Below, piece by piece: positions 1-6,304 of a stretch of 8,121 nt of DNA. The stretch covers positions 1 through 8,121 of the forward strand of contig JAMFRX010000351.1 in NCBI GenBank assembly GCA_026224995.1, read 5' to 3'. A program made the translations under genes and the position numbers. Each line of letters opens with the position of its first letter. The first letter of the stretch is position 1. The DNA comes from Puia dinghuensis (GTDB taxonomy: Bacteria > Bacteroidota > Bacteroidia > Chitinophagales > Chitinophagaceae). Below the pieces are notes generated by a model, which saw only the letters and a program-made list of their open reading frames with translations, was not told where the DNA came from and ran no database searches.

Positions 1-666
1 CACATCCTCCACCGTAGCATACCCGTTCTCGACGAGATAGAACGCCTCCCGGTATAGCGCATACATTAACCTGTTAGTAATAAAGCCGCGTATATCTTTC
101 CGCACAAGCGTAGGCTCCTTTCCCCATCCATGCGCCAGCCGGTAAAGCCATTCCCCTTTATCCACCTCGCTGCGATCGCCGCAGATGATCTCCAGGAATC
201 GCGTGGTGTGCGAAGGCTCGGCCCAATGCAGGCCGAAGAACCTGCCGGGATGCAAAGTCTGCTGCTGCAGGATGCTTATAGGGATAGCCGAAGTATTGCT
301 GGTCAGCAGGGCCTCCGTGCCAATCACCGCTTCGATCTTCCCGTACACGGAGCGTTTTATCTCCACGCTCTCCAGCGTACATTCGATGACAAGCACGCAA
401 GACGCCAGCCGGGTATAATCTTCCGTTATTTGCAGTCTCGAAAAATAGGCTTCCGGTGTTTCCCCGGTAAGCCCCTTCAGGCCCGACCTGGACAAGTGCC
501 CCCGGATACGCTCCTCCGCCTTCAGCAGATCCACCGCAAGCGGCGCTACCGCTATCACAGGATGACCGGCCATTAGCAGACAGGTGGTAATGCTGCAGCC
601 CATGAGGCCCAAACCCACTACCCCTATGGGCAACTCTTCTGTAATGAATTCCTTTTCCATGTGCAT
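1..666 (-). CDS. 3-hydroxyacyl-CoA dehydrogenase family protein (3' end beyond window)
   Basis: Translating the minus strand from 666 gives 222 codons open to the window edge. The N-terminal Rossmann domain has GLGLMG at residues 18-23, then a VIECTLESVEIKR stretch (93-105), SNTS (123-126), GLHWAEP (145-151), FLEI (157-160) and RGFITNR (193-199). Residues corresponding to the catalytic Ser, His, Glu and Asn of the family would be S126, H147, E159 and N198, so an active NAD-dependent dehydrogenase of a 3-hydroxyacyl-CoA or related 3-hydroxy acid is expected. Oddities: strand beta-2 ends in AVAP (39-42) where NAD-binding members usually have Asp, and the usual H-x-x-NP reads HWAEP. The family also includes L-gulonate 3-dehydrogenase, so a sugar-acid substrate is possible. 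ATG 666 lies 4 bases after the SDR stop, and ATG 660 is an in-frame alternative. Cotranscription with the SDR is likely. The fold is secure; the substrate is not. Confidence 0.85.
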   Translation of the reverse strand, partial: MHMEKEFITEELPIGVVGLGLMGCSITTCLLMAGHPVIAVAPLAVDLLKAEERIRGHLSRSGLKGLTGETPEAYFSRLQITEDYTRLASCVLVIECTLESVEIKRSVYGKIEAVIGTEALLTSNTSAIPISILQQQTLHPGRFFGLHWAEPSHTTRFLEIICGDRSEVDKGEWLYRLAHGWGKEPTLVRKDIRGFITNRLMYALYREAFYLVENGYATVEDV

Positions 667-670
667 GGTT

Positions 671-1423
671 TCAATAAGTAGCGCGGCCGCCGGACAGATC
701 GAACGTAAAACCGGTGGTAAAGCTGTTCTCAGGCGAGACGATATAAGCCGCCAGCCCTGCCGCCTCTTCCAGGGTGCCGCAACGTTTCATGGGTATCTTA
801 TCCGTCATGTATCTTACCTGCTCCTCCGGCAGGGCATCCACCAGGGCCGTCCTGATAACGGCCGGCGCCAGGGCATTGATCGTTATTCCCGTCTCCGCAT
901 ATTCCTTTCCCTGGACCTTGGCCATGGCGATCACCGCGGCCTTGGAAGCCGAATAGGCCAGCATCCTGGCATTGCCTTCCTTCCCCGCGATCGAAGCGAT
1001 ATGCAGGATACGGCCATAGTTGTATTGCAGCATCAGCGGAAGGATATGCTTGGAGGTGTGATAGCTCCCCATAAAATTAACGTCGAAGACCATACGCAGG
1101 TTAGCGGTGTCCGTTTCATGACTCTTCGTATTGGTCAGACCGGTGACGCCGGCGCTGTTGACCAGGATATCTATACGGCCATATCGCATCCTTATCTCTT
1201 CCACGACCTTCTTCACTTCCTCTTCTTTGGTAATATCCGTAGTGTACGTTTCGCAGTCCCCGGCGAATTCCTGCCGGACGGCCAGCAGCCGCGCACCATC
1301 AAGATCCAGCAAGGCCAATCGCACCCCTTCGGCGGCAAGCCGCCTGGCGATGGCAAGACCGAGGCCCGACGCGGCCCCCGTGATAACTGCTGTCTGATGC
1401 ACGAATGTTCCGGTCATCTTCAT
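671..1423 (-). CDS. SDR family NAD(P)-dependent oxidoreductase
   Basis: A classical short-chain dehydrogenase of 250 residues, the usual size. Visible motifs, numbered from ATG 1423, are the nucleotide-binding TGAASGLG (15-22), an acidic D40 at the end of beta-2 that favours NAD(H), NSAG (89-92), N116, catalytic S144, the Y157-S-A-S-K161 motif, and a C-terminal SGG. The frame is open further upstream to 1501, but that extension would cross the inverted repeat and candidate promoter and adds nothing SDR-like, so the start was placed at 1423 (MKMTG); ATG 1417 is equally possible. It is cytosolic and lies 4 bases upstream of the dehydrogenase ending at the left edge, so the two probably catalyse steps of one oxidation pathway. 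The substrate cannot be read from sequence; sugar-acid or hydroxyacyl oxidation are both reasonable, and the LacI-like operator upstream leans towards carbohydrate. Confidence 0.9.
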   Translation of the reverse strand: MKMTGTFVHQTAVITGAASGLGLAIARRLAAEGVRLALLDLDGARLLAVRQEFAGDCETYTTDITKEEEVKKVVEEIRMRYGRIDILVNSAGVTGLTNTKSHETDTANLRMVFDVNFMGSYHTSKHILPLMLQYNYGRILHIASIAGKEGNARMLAYSASKAAVIAMAKVQGKEYAETGITINALAPAVIRTALVDALPEEQVRYMTDKIPMKRCGTLEEAAGLAAYIVSPENSFTTGFTFDLSGGRATY

Positions 1424-1444
1424 CTGTTTTGGCTGTAGGAAAAT

Positions 1445-1475
1445 AACAAATAGCGCGATACCATTTCTTATCAAA
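1445..1475 (-). promoter_or_regulatory. Candidate Bacteroidota-type promoter for the SDR operon
   Basis: On the minus strand a perfect TTTG (1475-1472) is followed by exactly 19 bases and then TATTTGTT (1452-1445). The Bacteroidota housekeeping promoter is TTTG-N19-TAnnTTTG, so the -33 box and spacing fit fully and the -7 box fits at 4 of 6 informative positions. Transcription would start near 1438, leaving a leader of about 15 bases before ATG 1423. The -33 box lies inside the left arm of the inverted repeat, which would allow repression by occlusion. Confidence 0.4.
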
Positions 1476-1509
1476 CGATTGCGTAATCGAAAATCACGCA
1501 ATCGTTTGA
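1471..1509. promoter_or_regulatory. Perfect 14-bp inverted repeat, probable double LacI-family operator
   Basis: TCAAACGATTGCGT (1471-1484) and ACGCAATCGTTTGA (1496-1509) are exact reverse complements separated by 11 bases. Each arm is itself near-palindromic around a central CG, with a CAA-N-CG-N-TTG core typical of LacI/GalR-family operators. The right arm matches the PurR-type ACGCAAACGTTTGCGT consensus at 12 of its 14 aligned bases. The two CG centres are 27 bp apart. A further nested symmetry, CGATT-GCGT-AATCG, lies at 1476-1489. The repeat sits between the amidohydrolase stop and the SDR start and overlaps the -33 box of the candidate promoter. No T-run follows on either strand, which argues against an intrinsic terminator. 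The repeat is certain; operator function is inferred. Confidence 0.6.
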
Positions 1510-1540
1510 GTTGGCACGGCCTCCACTAAATGCTTCACGC

Positions 1541-3175
1541 TCAGAAGACTTTGACGCCCGCGGCATAAGTGGACACGATCTTCGCCTGTAGTACCGCTGC
1601 AGCGGGAACTTCCATCAGGTCTTTATCGAGGATAACGAGATCGGCTGTCTTACCGGCCTCCAGGCTCCCGGTCTCCTTCTCAAGGAAGTCGGCTTTCGCC
1701 GCCCAGATCGTCATGCCGCGTATCGTCTCCTCCCGGCTCAACGCATTCTCTGGTTGGAATCCTCCTGTCGGATAGCCTTTGGCGTCGACGCGGAAGACCG
1801 CCGCCAAAAAGGTCTTGATCGGACTAATGTCCTCCACCGGGAAATCGGTGCCTAACGGTATCCATCCATTCTGCTCCAGCAGCTGCTTATAGGCATAGGC
1901 GCCTTTCAGCCGCACCGGCCCCAGCCGCTCGCCGGCCCAATACATATCGCTGGTCGCATGCGTAGGTTGCACGCTGGGTATCACCGACGCCTGACCGAAC
2001 AAGCCGAAATCCTGCGCATCGATCACCTGGGCATGCTCGATCCGCCACCGCCTGTCGTTCTTTCCCTTCAGGTATTTATTGTAAACCTGCAGGATCACCC
2101 GGTTGGCGCTGTCCCCAATCGCATGGGTACAAAGCTGCCATTCCGTTCCGGCAAGCCGTGCAGCCAGGGAGTCAAAATGAGCAGGTGGACTCAGCAGAAA
2201 TCCCTGCCAGCCCGGCTTGTCATCATACGGTGATAACAAACAGGCTCCCCGGCTCCCTAAAGCGCCGTCGGCATAGGCCTTCACCCCTTTTATATAGAGC
2301 AGGTCCGTTTTGTAAGGCCCCTTATCAAGATAATGATCCAGGTTCTCTTTGTTATCGCTCAGCATAACGTAGACGCGCATCTTCAGCTTCCCGGCCCGCT
2401 GCAGCGAATCCACCCGCTCTATGTCTATTCTGTTCAGGCCGCAGTCGGTGACCGTCGTCAACCCCTGGGCGAAACATTTTTGCTGCCCCGCATCCAGCCG
2501 CTGCCAGGCTTCAGCCGGCGACAGCACAGGCATCTCCCGCCCGACCAGCTGCTGTGCATTGTCGATGAGTATCCCCGTAAGCCGGCCACCGATCGTCTCG
2601 ATAGCTCCCCCGCTTATCTTCTGCCCGGGATGAACGCCCGCCAGTTCCAACGCCTTCGCATTGGCCAGCAGCGCATGCCCGTCCACCCGGCCGAGCACCA
2701 CAGGTGTGGAAGGAAAAAGCCGGTTCAGCTCGGTATTATCGGGAAAAGCCTTACCGGGAAATTTGTTCTGGTCCCAGCCCCTGCCCTGTATCCAGCCCAG
2801 GCCAGGATGCGCATCGGCAAACTGCTTCACCCGCTGCACCATCTCTTCCGTGCTCGTGCTCCCAAAGAGACTGGCCGTGAATAACGACTCTCCATAACGC
2901 ACAAAATGCGCATGCGCATCTATAAAACCAGGATAGATGAACTGCCCGCCGAGATCCAGGGTCTTTGGCGCCGTATAGCTTCCACGTATGGCCTCGTCTG
3001 TCCCTGTGGCCAGGATCTTGCCATCTTTTATCGCTATCGCCTGCGCCGTGCTGAAGGCGCTGTCTACCGTATAGATCTTCGCATGATAAAGGATCAGGTC
3101 GGCGGCCTGCCGGGTATGACAGGAAAAGAGCACCATGGCCAATAAGACTAAGGGGTGTTGTTTGGAGGAGGTCAT
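1541..3175 (-). CDS. YtcJ-like amidohydrolase (Amidohydrolase_3), predicted lipoprotein
   Basis: This 544-residue metal-dependent hydrolase is full length for the YtcJ-like branch of the amidohydrolase superfamily. The N-terminus has a hydrophobic stretch ending LFSC at C19, a lipobox-like site, so the enzyme is probably exported and lipid-anchored. The first metal-binding motif is DAHAH (H88, H90) after a small N-terminal beta-sandwich segment. Later come KGVKAYADGALGS (296-308), THAIGD (H351), RIEHAQ (H381) and GTDFPVED (D444), and then the C-terminal GSLEAGKTADLVILD typical of the superfamily. It should hydrolyse an amide, carbamate, cyclic amide or formyl group; the substrate is not predictable. 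ATG 3175 is 33 bases after the hmgA stop, so it is probably cotranscribed with hmgA, although a periplasmic hydrolase has no established place in homogentisate breakdown. The gene ends in TGA. Confidence 0.9.
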   Translation of the reverse strand: MTSSKQHPLVLLAMVLFSCHTRQAADLILYHAKIYTVDSAFSTAQAIAIKDGKILATGTDEAIRGSYTAPKTLDLGGQFIYPGFIDAHAHFVRYGESLFTASLFGSTSTEEMVQRVKQFADAHPGLGWIQGRGWDQNKFPGKAFPDNTELNRLFPSTPVVLGRVDGHALLANAKALELAGVHPGQKISGGAIETIGGRLTGILIDNAQQLVGREMPVLSPAEAWQRLDAGQQKCFAQGLTTVTDCGLNRIDIERVDSLQRAGKLKMRVYVMLSDNKENLDHYLDKGPYKTDLLYIKGVKAYADGALGSRGACLLSPYDDKPGWQGFLLSPPAHFDSLAARLAGTEWQLCTHAIGDSANRVILQVYNKYLKGKNDRRWRIEHAQVIDAQDFGLFGQASVIPSVQPTHATSDMYWAGERLGPVRLKGAYAYKQLLEQNGWIPLGTDFPVEDISPIKTFLAAVFRVDAKGYPTGGFQPENALSREETIRGMTIWAAKADFLEKETGSLEAGKTADLVILDKDLMEVPAAAVLQAKIVSTYAAGVKVF

Positions 3176-3208
3176 GTGCAGCTGAATTTGCGGCTAATGT
3201 ACGCAAAA

Positions 3209-4366
3209 TCACTCCGCCCAGCTCATGGTATAGCCCGGATTCTCGATCTCCAGCGCCTCGACCGTCAGCGAAAGCGGATGAAAAGTATCCACCATGACCG
3301 CCAGCTCCTTGGTTTCCTTTGCCCCAAGGCTCCGTTGCACGGCGCCCGGATGCGGCCCATGTGGAATACCGCCGGGATGCAGGTTGATCATGCCCCGCGT
3401 CACATGCTTGCGGCTCATAAAGTCGCCATCCACATAGTATAAAAGCTCGTCGCTGTCGATATTGCTGTGGTTATAAGGCGCCGGAATAGACAAAGGATGG
3501 TAATCGAACAGCCGGGGACAGAAGGAACACACCACAAAGTTGTGCCCTTCGAAAGTCTGGTGTACCGGCGGCGGCTGGTGCACGCGCCCGGTGATGGGCT
3601 CGAAGTCATGAATGCTGAAAGCAAACGGATAGCAGCACCCATCCCACCCAACGACATCAAAGGGATGATGCCCGTAATGAATGCCATAGATGCGGCCCTT
3701 CTTCTTGGTACGGATCAGGAAATCCCCTTTTTCATCGTGCGTATCCAGAAATTGCGGACCGCGGATATCCCGCTCGCAATAGGGGGAATGCTCCAGCAGC
3801 TGCCCGTAAGGACTCAGGTATCGCTTTGGATAACGTATAGGACTGAAGGATTCGACGATAAAAAGGCGATTATCCTCCCCTTCGAAATGGATCTGGTAGA
3901 TCGTCCCCCGCGGAACGACCAGGTAATCGCCATAGCCGAAAGGCAGGTTCCCATACATGGTCTTCAGCACCCCGCTGCCTTCATGGATGAAGATCAGCTC
4001 GTCGGCATCCGCATTCTTATAAAAATAGCCTTCCATGCTCCGGCTGGGCGCCGCCAGCACGATATGGCAATCGCTGTTCACCAGCACCGGCCGCCGGCTC
4101 TGCAGATAGTCTGCTTCCGGCTTTATCTTAAACCCCTCGAAGCTGCGGTGCTTCAGCATCTTCTCCTCCGCAATACGCGGCTGGACATCATACGGCTCGT
4201 CCGTGGCAATGATCGCCGTCGGCGGATGAACATGGTACAACAAACTATAGTCGTTGGAAAAACCCTCCGTGGAGAACAATTGCTCCGAATAGAGAGACCC
4301 GTCTTGCTGGCGAAACTGGGTATGGCGCTTGTGGGGAATGACTCCCAGGGAATGGTAATGAGGCAT
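3209..4366 (-). CDS. hmgA: Homogentisate 1,2-dioxygenase
   Basis: A 385-residue non-haem Fe(II) cupin enzyme that opens the ring of homogentisate with O2 to give 4-maleylacetoacetate in phenylalanine/tyrosine catabolism; cytosolic, with no signal peptide. The C-terminal half carries the recognisable blocks: the PPVHQTFEGHNFVVCSF region (266-282), RLFDYHPLSIPAPYNHSN (285-302), DSDELLYYVDGDFMSR (304-319) and LHPGGIPHGPHPGA (329-342). Aligning by eye with the human enzyme puts H300 and H336 at the iron-ligand His positions, with D306 or E307 as the carboxylate ligand and H330 at a second active-site His. It is shorter than the roughly 440-residue human form, as I recall for Bacteroidota homologues. 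ATG 4366 is the first start after the divergent intergenic region. It is the first gene of a two-gene unit with the amidohydrolase; other tyrosine-pathway genes are not in the window. Confidence 0.95.
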   Translation of the reverse strand: MPHYHSLGVIPHKRHTQFRQQDGSLYSEQLFSTEGFSNDYSLLYHVHPPTAIIATDEPYDVQPRIAEEKMLKHRSFEGFKIKPEADYLQSRRPVLVNSDCHIVLAAPSRSMEGYFYKNADADELIFIHEGSGVLKTMYGNLPFGYGDYLVVPRGTIYQIHFEGEDNRLFIVESFSPIRYPKRYLSPYGQLLEHSPYCERDIRGPQFLDTHDEKGDFLIRTKKKGRIYGIHYGHHPFDVVGWDGCCYPFAFSIHDFEPITGRVHQPPPVHQTFEGHNFVVCSFCPRLFDYHPLSIPAPYNHSNIDSDELLYYVDGDFMSRKHVTRGMINLHPGGIPHGPHPGAVQRSLGAKETKELAVMVDTFHPLSLTVEALEIENPGYTMSWAE

Positions 4367-4459
4367 GCATTGATCGTTGGGATTAAAATTACATAAATCT
4401 TCCGCGTTATGGTTTGTTTACCCCTAACTTTATTAAAAATAATCGCGCCGGTGCCCAAC
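4367..4459. promoter_or_regulatory. Divergent intergenic region with candidate -7 boxes
   Basis: This AT-rich stretch separates hmgA (minus) from the lipoprotein gene (plus), so it should hold both promoters. On the minus strand TAATTTTA (4391-4384) matches TAnnTTTG at 5 of 6 positions and lies 17 bases before the hmgA start. On the plus strand TAACTTTA (4425-4432) also matches 5 of 6 and would start transcription near 4439, just before the GTG starts at 4451 and 4460. Neither has a TTTG at the expected 19-base spacing, so both assignments are weak. No clear operator palindrome is seen. Confidence 0.3.
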
Positions 4460-5466
4460 GTGTATTCTCGATTGCTTGTCTTCTGTCTTGTCCTCTGCCT
4501 TGGTTCCTGTCAACATCGGACTAAATCCATGAGCTTCTATTATTGGCGGACTGCCTTCGGGCTGGACAGTACCGAAACGAATGCGCTGGAAAAAAATGCC
4601 GTCCATACCCTTTATATCCGGTATTTCGATGTGGACTGGCCGGATACCAGCTCCGCACCGGCGCCGGTAACACCTGTTCACTTCGCAACCCTCCCGTCCG
4701 GCTTTACCATCATTCCCGTCATCTTCCTCCGCAACAGGGTATTCGGGAAGCTGGACTCCTCGACGCTGCCGGCCTTCGCCAGCAAGATCCTCGCGCTTGT
4801 CCGTCATATTAATGCTTCCGTCCATCAGGAGCCTGCCGAGATCCAGTTCGACTGTGACTGGACCGAACGGACAAAAGAAAATTATTTCCGCTTCCTTCAA
4901 CAGTATCACTCCCTATCCGGGTCGATCCTGTCCGCTACCATCCGGCTTCACCAGGTAAAATTCGCCGACCGCACCGGCGTCCCACCCGTAGATCATGGCG
5001 TGCTGATGTTCTACAATATGGGCAATATCGATGCGGGAACCGGCAATTCCATCTATGACCGCTCCATTGCGCACAGGTATACGCCCTCTCTGCGGACCTA
5101 CCCGCTGACCCTGGACCTGGCGCTGCCCATTTTTTCATGGGGTCTGCAGGTCCGCGATGGCAAGGTCATCGGGCTGCTGGACAAAATGAATAGCACCCTA
5201 TTCGAAAAAGATACGAACTTCAGCCGGCAGACGCCTCAATATTATACCGCCAGCCATGCCTGTTTCAAAAATGGTTATTATTTTAGGGACGGGGATGCGG
5301 TAAAGCTGGAGTCGACCTCAGCCGCCGACCTGCTGGAAATGGTCGGCGAGGTCAACCTGCATTCCAATCACCGGATCCGCAACCTCATTTTTTTCGACCT
5401 CGACCGACAAACCTTTTGCGATATGACAAAGGCATTTTTAAGGAAGTCCTGGATCATACTGATTAG
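4460..5466 (+). pseudogene. Lipoprotein with TIM-barrel-like motifs, function unknown; apparent 1-base loss near the 3' end
   Basis: Reconstructed gene of about 335 residues. After the lipidated C17 come FYYWRT (26-31), LYIRYFDVDW (51-60), IQFDCDWT (128-135), SATIRLHQ (158-165), GVLMFYNMG (180-188) and LDLALPIFSWG (218-228). Strands ending in acidic or polar residues at this spacing suggest a TIM-barrel, glycoside-hydrolase-like fold; a DUF3142-like relationship is my tentative impression. Reading frame 0 is convincing up to FDLD (codon at 5402-5404). After that, the frame one base back gives TNLLRYDKGIFKEVLDHTD and stops at TAG 5464-5466, a plausible C-terminus. One added base between 5404 and 5405 would give FDLDSTNLLRYDK. 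The intended gene would overlap the next gene's start by 44 bases. It probably acts in the cell envelope with the gene downstream. Function is unknown and the frameshift is inferred without an alignment. Confidence 0.55.
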
Positions 5467-6304
5467 CGCCTGTTTCGTCAGCACAGCCATCGCCCTGGCC
5501 TGCGCCGGCGATTGGGACCCTGAATACGGGGCATCCAATTTCACCCCTGAGATCTTTGTAGATTCAACCTACAGCCCTTTTTTCTATTCCAACCTGTTCT
5601 ATTACGGAATAAACTACGACGACACCCATCTTACCCGGTGGAACACCCGCAATATACAGGACTGGACCACCTGGCTGGGGAAGACAGCCCGGCCGGAAGA
5701 AGTAGGCTTCCTGCTCGATACGGCAAACATAACGACCATCGGTCAGGCGCTCGATTGGATGAATGGGAAAAGACCGGTATCGCCCCTTCCGTATTGTCAC
5801 CTGCTGACGGACAAAAAAGATAAAAAGATCACCGCGTTCCTGCTCTACCTGCACCTGGCCAAAAAGTGTGAGGCCTTTTCATTGACCCCCATCCGATATG
5901 CCTGGGAGCAGGACAGCACGGCCGCTAAGAAGCCGCCTTTCAACGCCGGAACGCTTGACAAACAGCTGCAGCAGGAATTAAGCGCCGCCGTCGATATTTT
6001 CCTGCAGGAACGGTACTGGTTCCAGCTCATCCGTTCCCATTTCTTCAACGGCACACCCCGGGAGTCGATCCGGTTGTTCGAAACGTATAGCCCGAAATTT
6101 CCGCGCGATAAGCTCTGGTACCGCAGCCTGGCCTATACGGCCGGGGCCTGGTACCGGCTAAAGAACTATAGCAGGGCCAACTACTATTACAGCCGGGTCT
6201 TCGACAGCTGCGAAGAGCTTAGGATGGTGGCGCACTACAGCTTTCACCCGCAGGAAGAAGCAGACTGGACAGCAACGCTCGCCCTCTGCCACACCAAAGA
6301 GTAA
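4460..6304 (+). CDS. Open frame as it stands: lipoprotein fused to the first part of the next exported protein
   Basis: An uninterrupted frame, but probably not a natural single gene. Residues 1-17 (MYSRLLVFCLVLCLGSC) form a lipoprotein signal ending in C17; residues up to about 315 are the lipoprotein domain. The frame then runs through an internal ATG at 5423 that opens a second signal peptide (MTKAFLRKSW followed by a hydrophobic core ending ALACA). Two export signals in one polypeptide, the second in the middle, is the main sign of an artificial fusion. The frame is also open from ATG 4409, but GTG 4460 (or GTG 4451) gives a normal-length signal peptide, whereas ATG 4409 adds 17 atypical residues and precedes the candidate -7 box. 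The frame ends at TAA 6302-6304, which appears premature. The two parts are described in the following entries. Confidence 0.6.
   Translation: MYSRLLVFCLVLCLGSCQHRTKSMSFYYWRTAFGLDSTETNALEKNAVHTLYIRYFDVDWPDTSSAPAPVTPVHFATLPSGFTIIPVIFLRNRVFGKLDSSTLPAFASKILALVRHINASVHQEPAEIQFDCDWTERTKENYFRFLQQYHSLSGSILSATIRLHQVKFADRTGVPPVDHGVLMFYNMGNIDAGTGNSIYDRSIAHRYTPSLRTYPLTLDLALPIFSWGLQVRDGKVIGLLDKMNSTLFEKDTNFSRQTPQYYTASHACFKNGYYFRDGDAVKLESTSAADLLEMVGEVNLHSNHRIRNLIFFDLDRQTFCDMTKAFLRKSWIILISACFVSTAIALACAGDWDPEYGASNFTPEIFVDSTYSPFFYSNLFYYGINYDDTHLTRWNTRNIQDWTTWLGKTARPEEVGFLLDTANITTIGQALDWMNGKRPVSPLPYCHLLTDKKDKKITAFLLYLHLAKKCEAFSLTPIRYAWEQDSTAAKKPPFNAGTLDKQLQQELSAAVDIFLQERYWFQLIRSHFFNGTPRESIRLFETYSPKFPRDKLWYRSLAYTAGAWYRLKNYSRANYYYSRVFDSCEELRMVAHYSFHPQEEADWTATLALCHTKE

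Noticed and set aside
584..1438. Plus-strand open frame of 284 codons opposite the SDR
   Set aside because: The minus strand encodes a complete SDR with all family motifs; the antisense translation is low-complexity in character with no recognisable domain.
1471..1509. Inverted repeat as an intrinsic terminator for the amidohydrolase transcript
   Set aside because: The stem is only about 43% GC, the loop is 11 bases, and no T-run follows on either strand; the operator reading explains the internal symmetry of each arm better.
3467..4396. Long plus-strand open frame (309 codons) opposite hmgA
   Set aside because: It lies wholly on the antisense of a clearly identified enzyme and its translation shows no domain-like pattern; a by-product of GC-rich codon use.
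5423..5426. ATGA overlap as the natural junction between the lipoprotein gene and the next gene
   Set aside because: A TGA at 5424-5426 overlaps the ATG, but reaching it needs a +1 shift that gives the poor C-terminus FSTSTDKPFAI and loses FDLD; the -1 frame ending at TAG 5464 reads much better.
6302..6304. TAA reassigned to an amino acid in this organism
   Set aside because: The complete minus-strand genes and the reconstructed second gene end in TGA, which leaves TAA untested as a stop here, but a single in-frame TAA is far too little evidence and no TAA reassignment is known to me in Bacteroidota.
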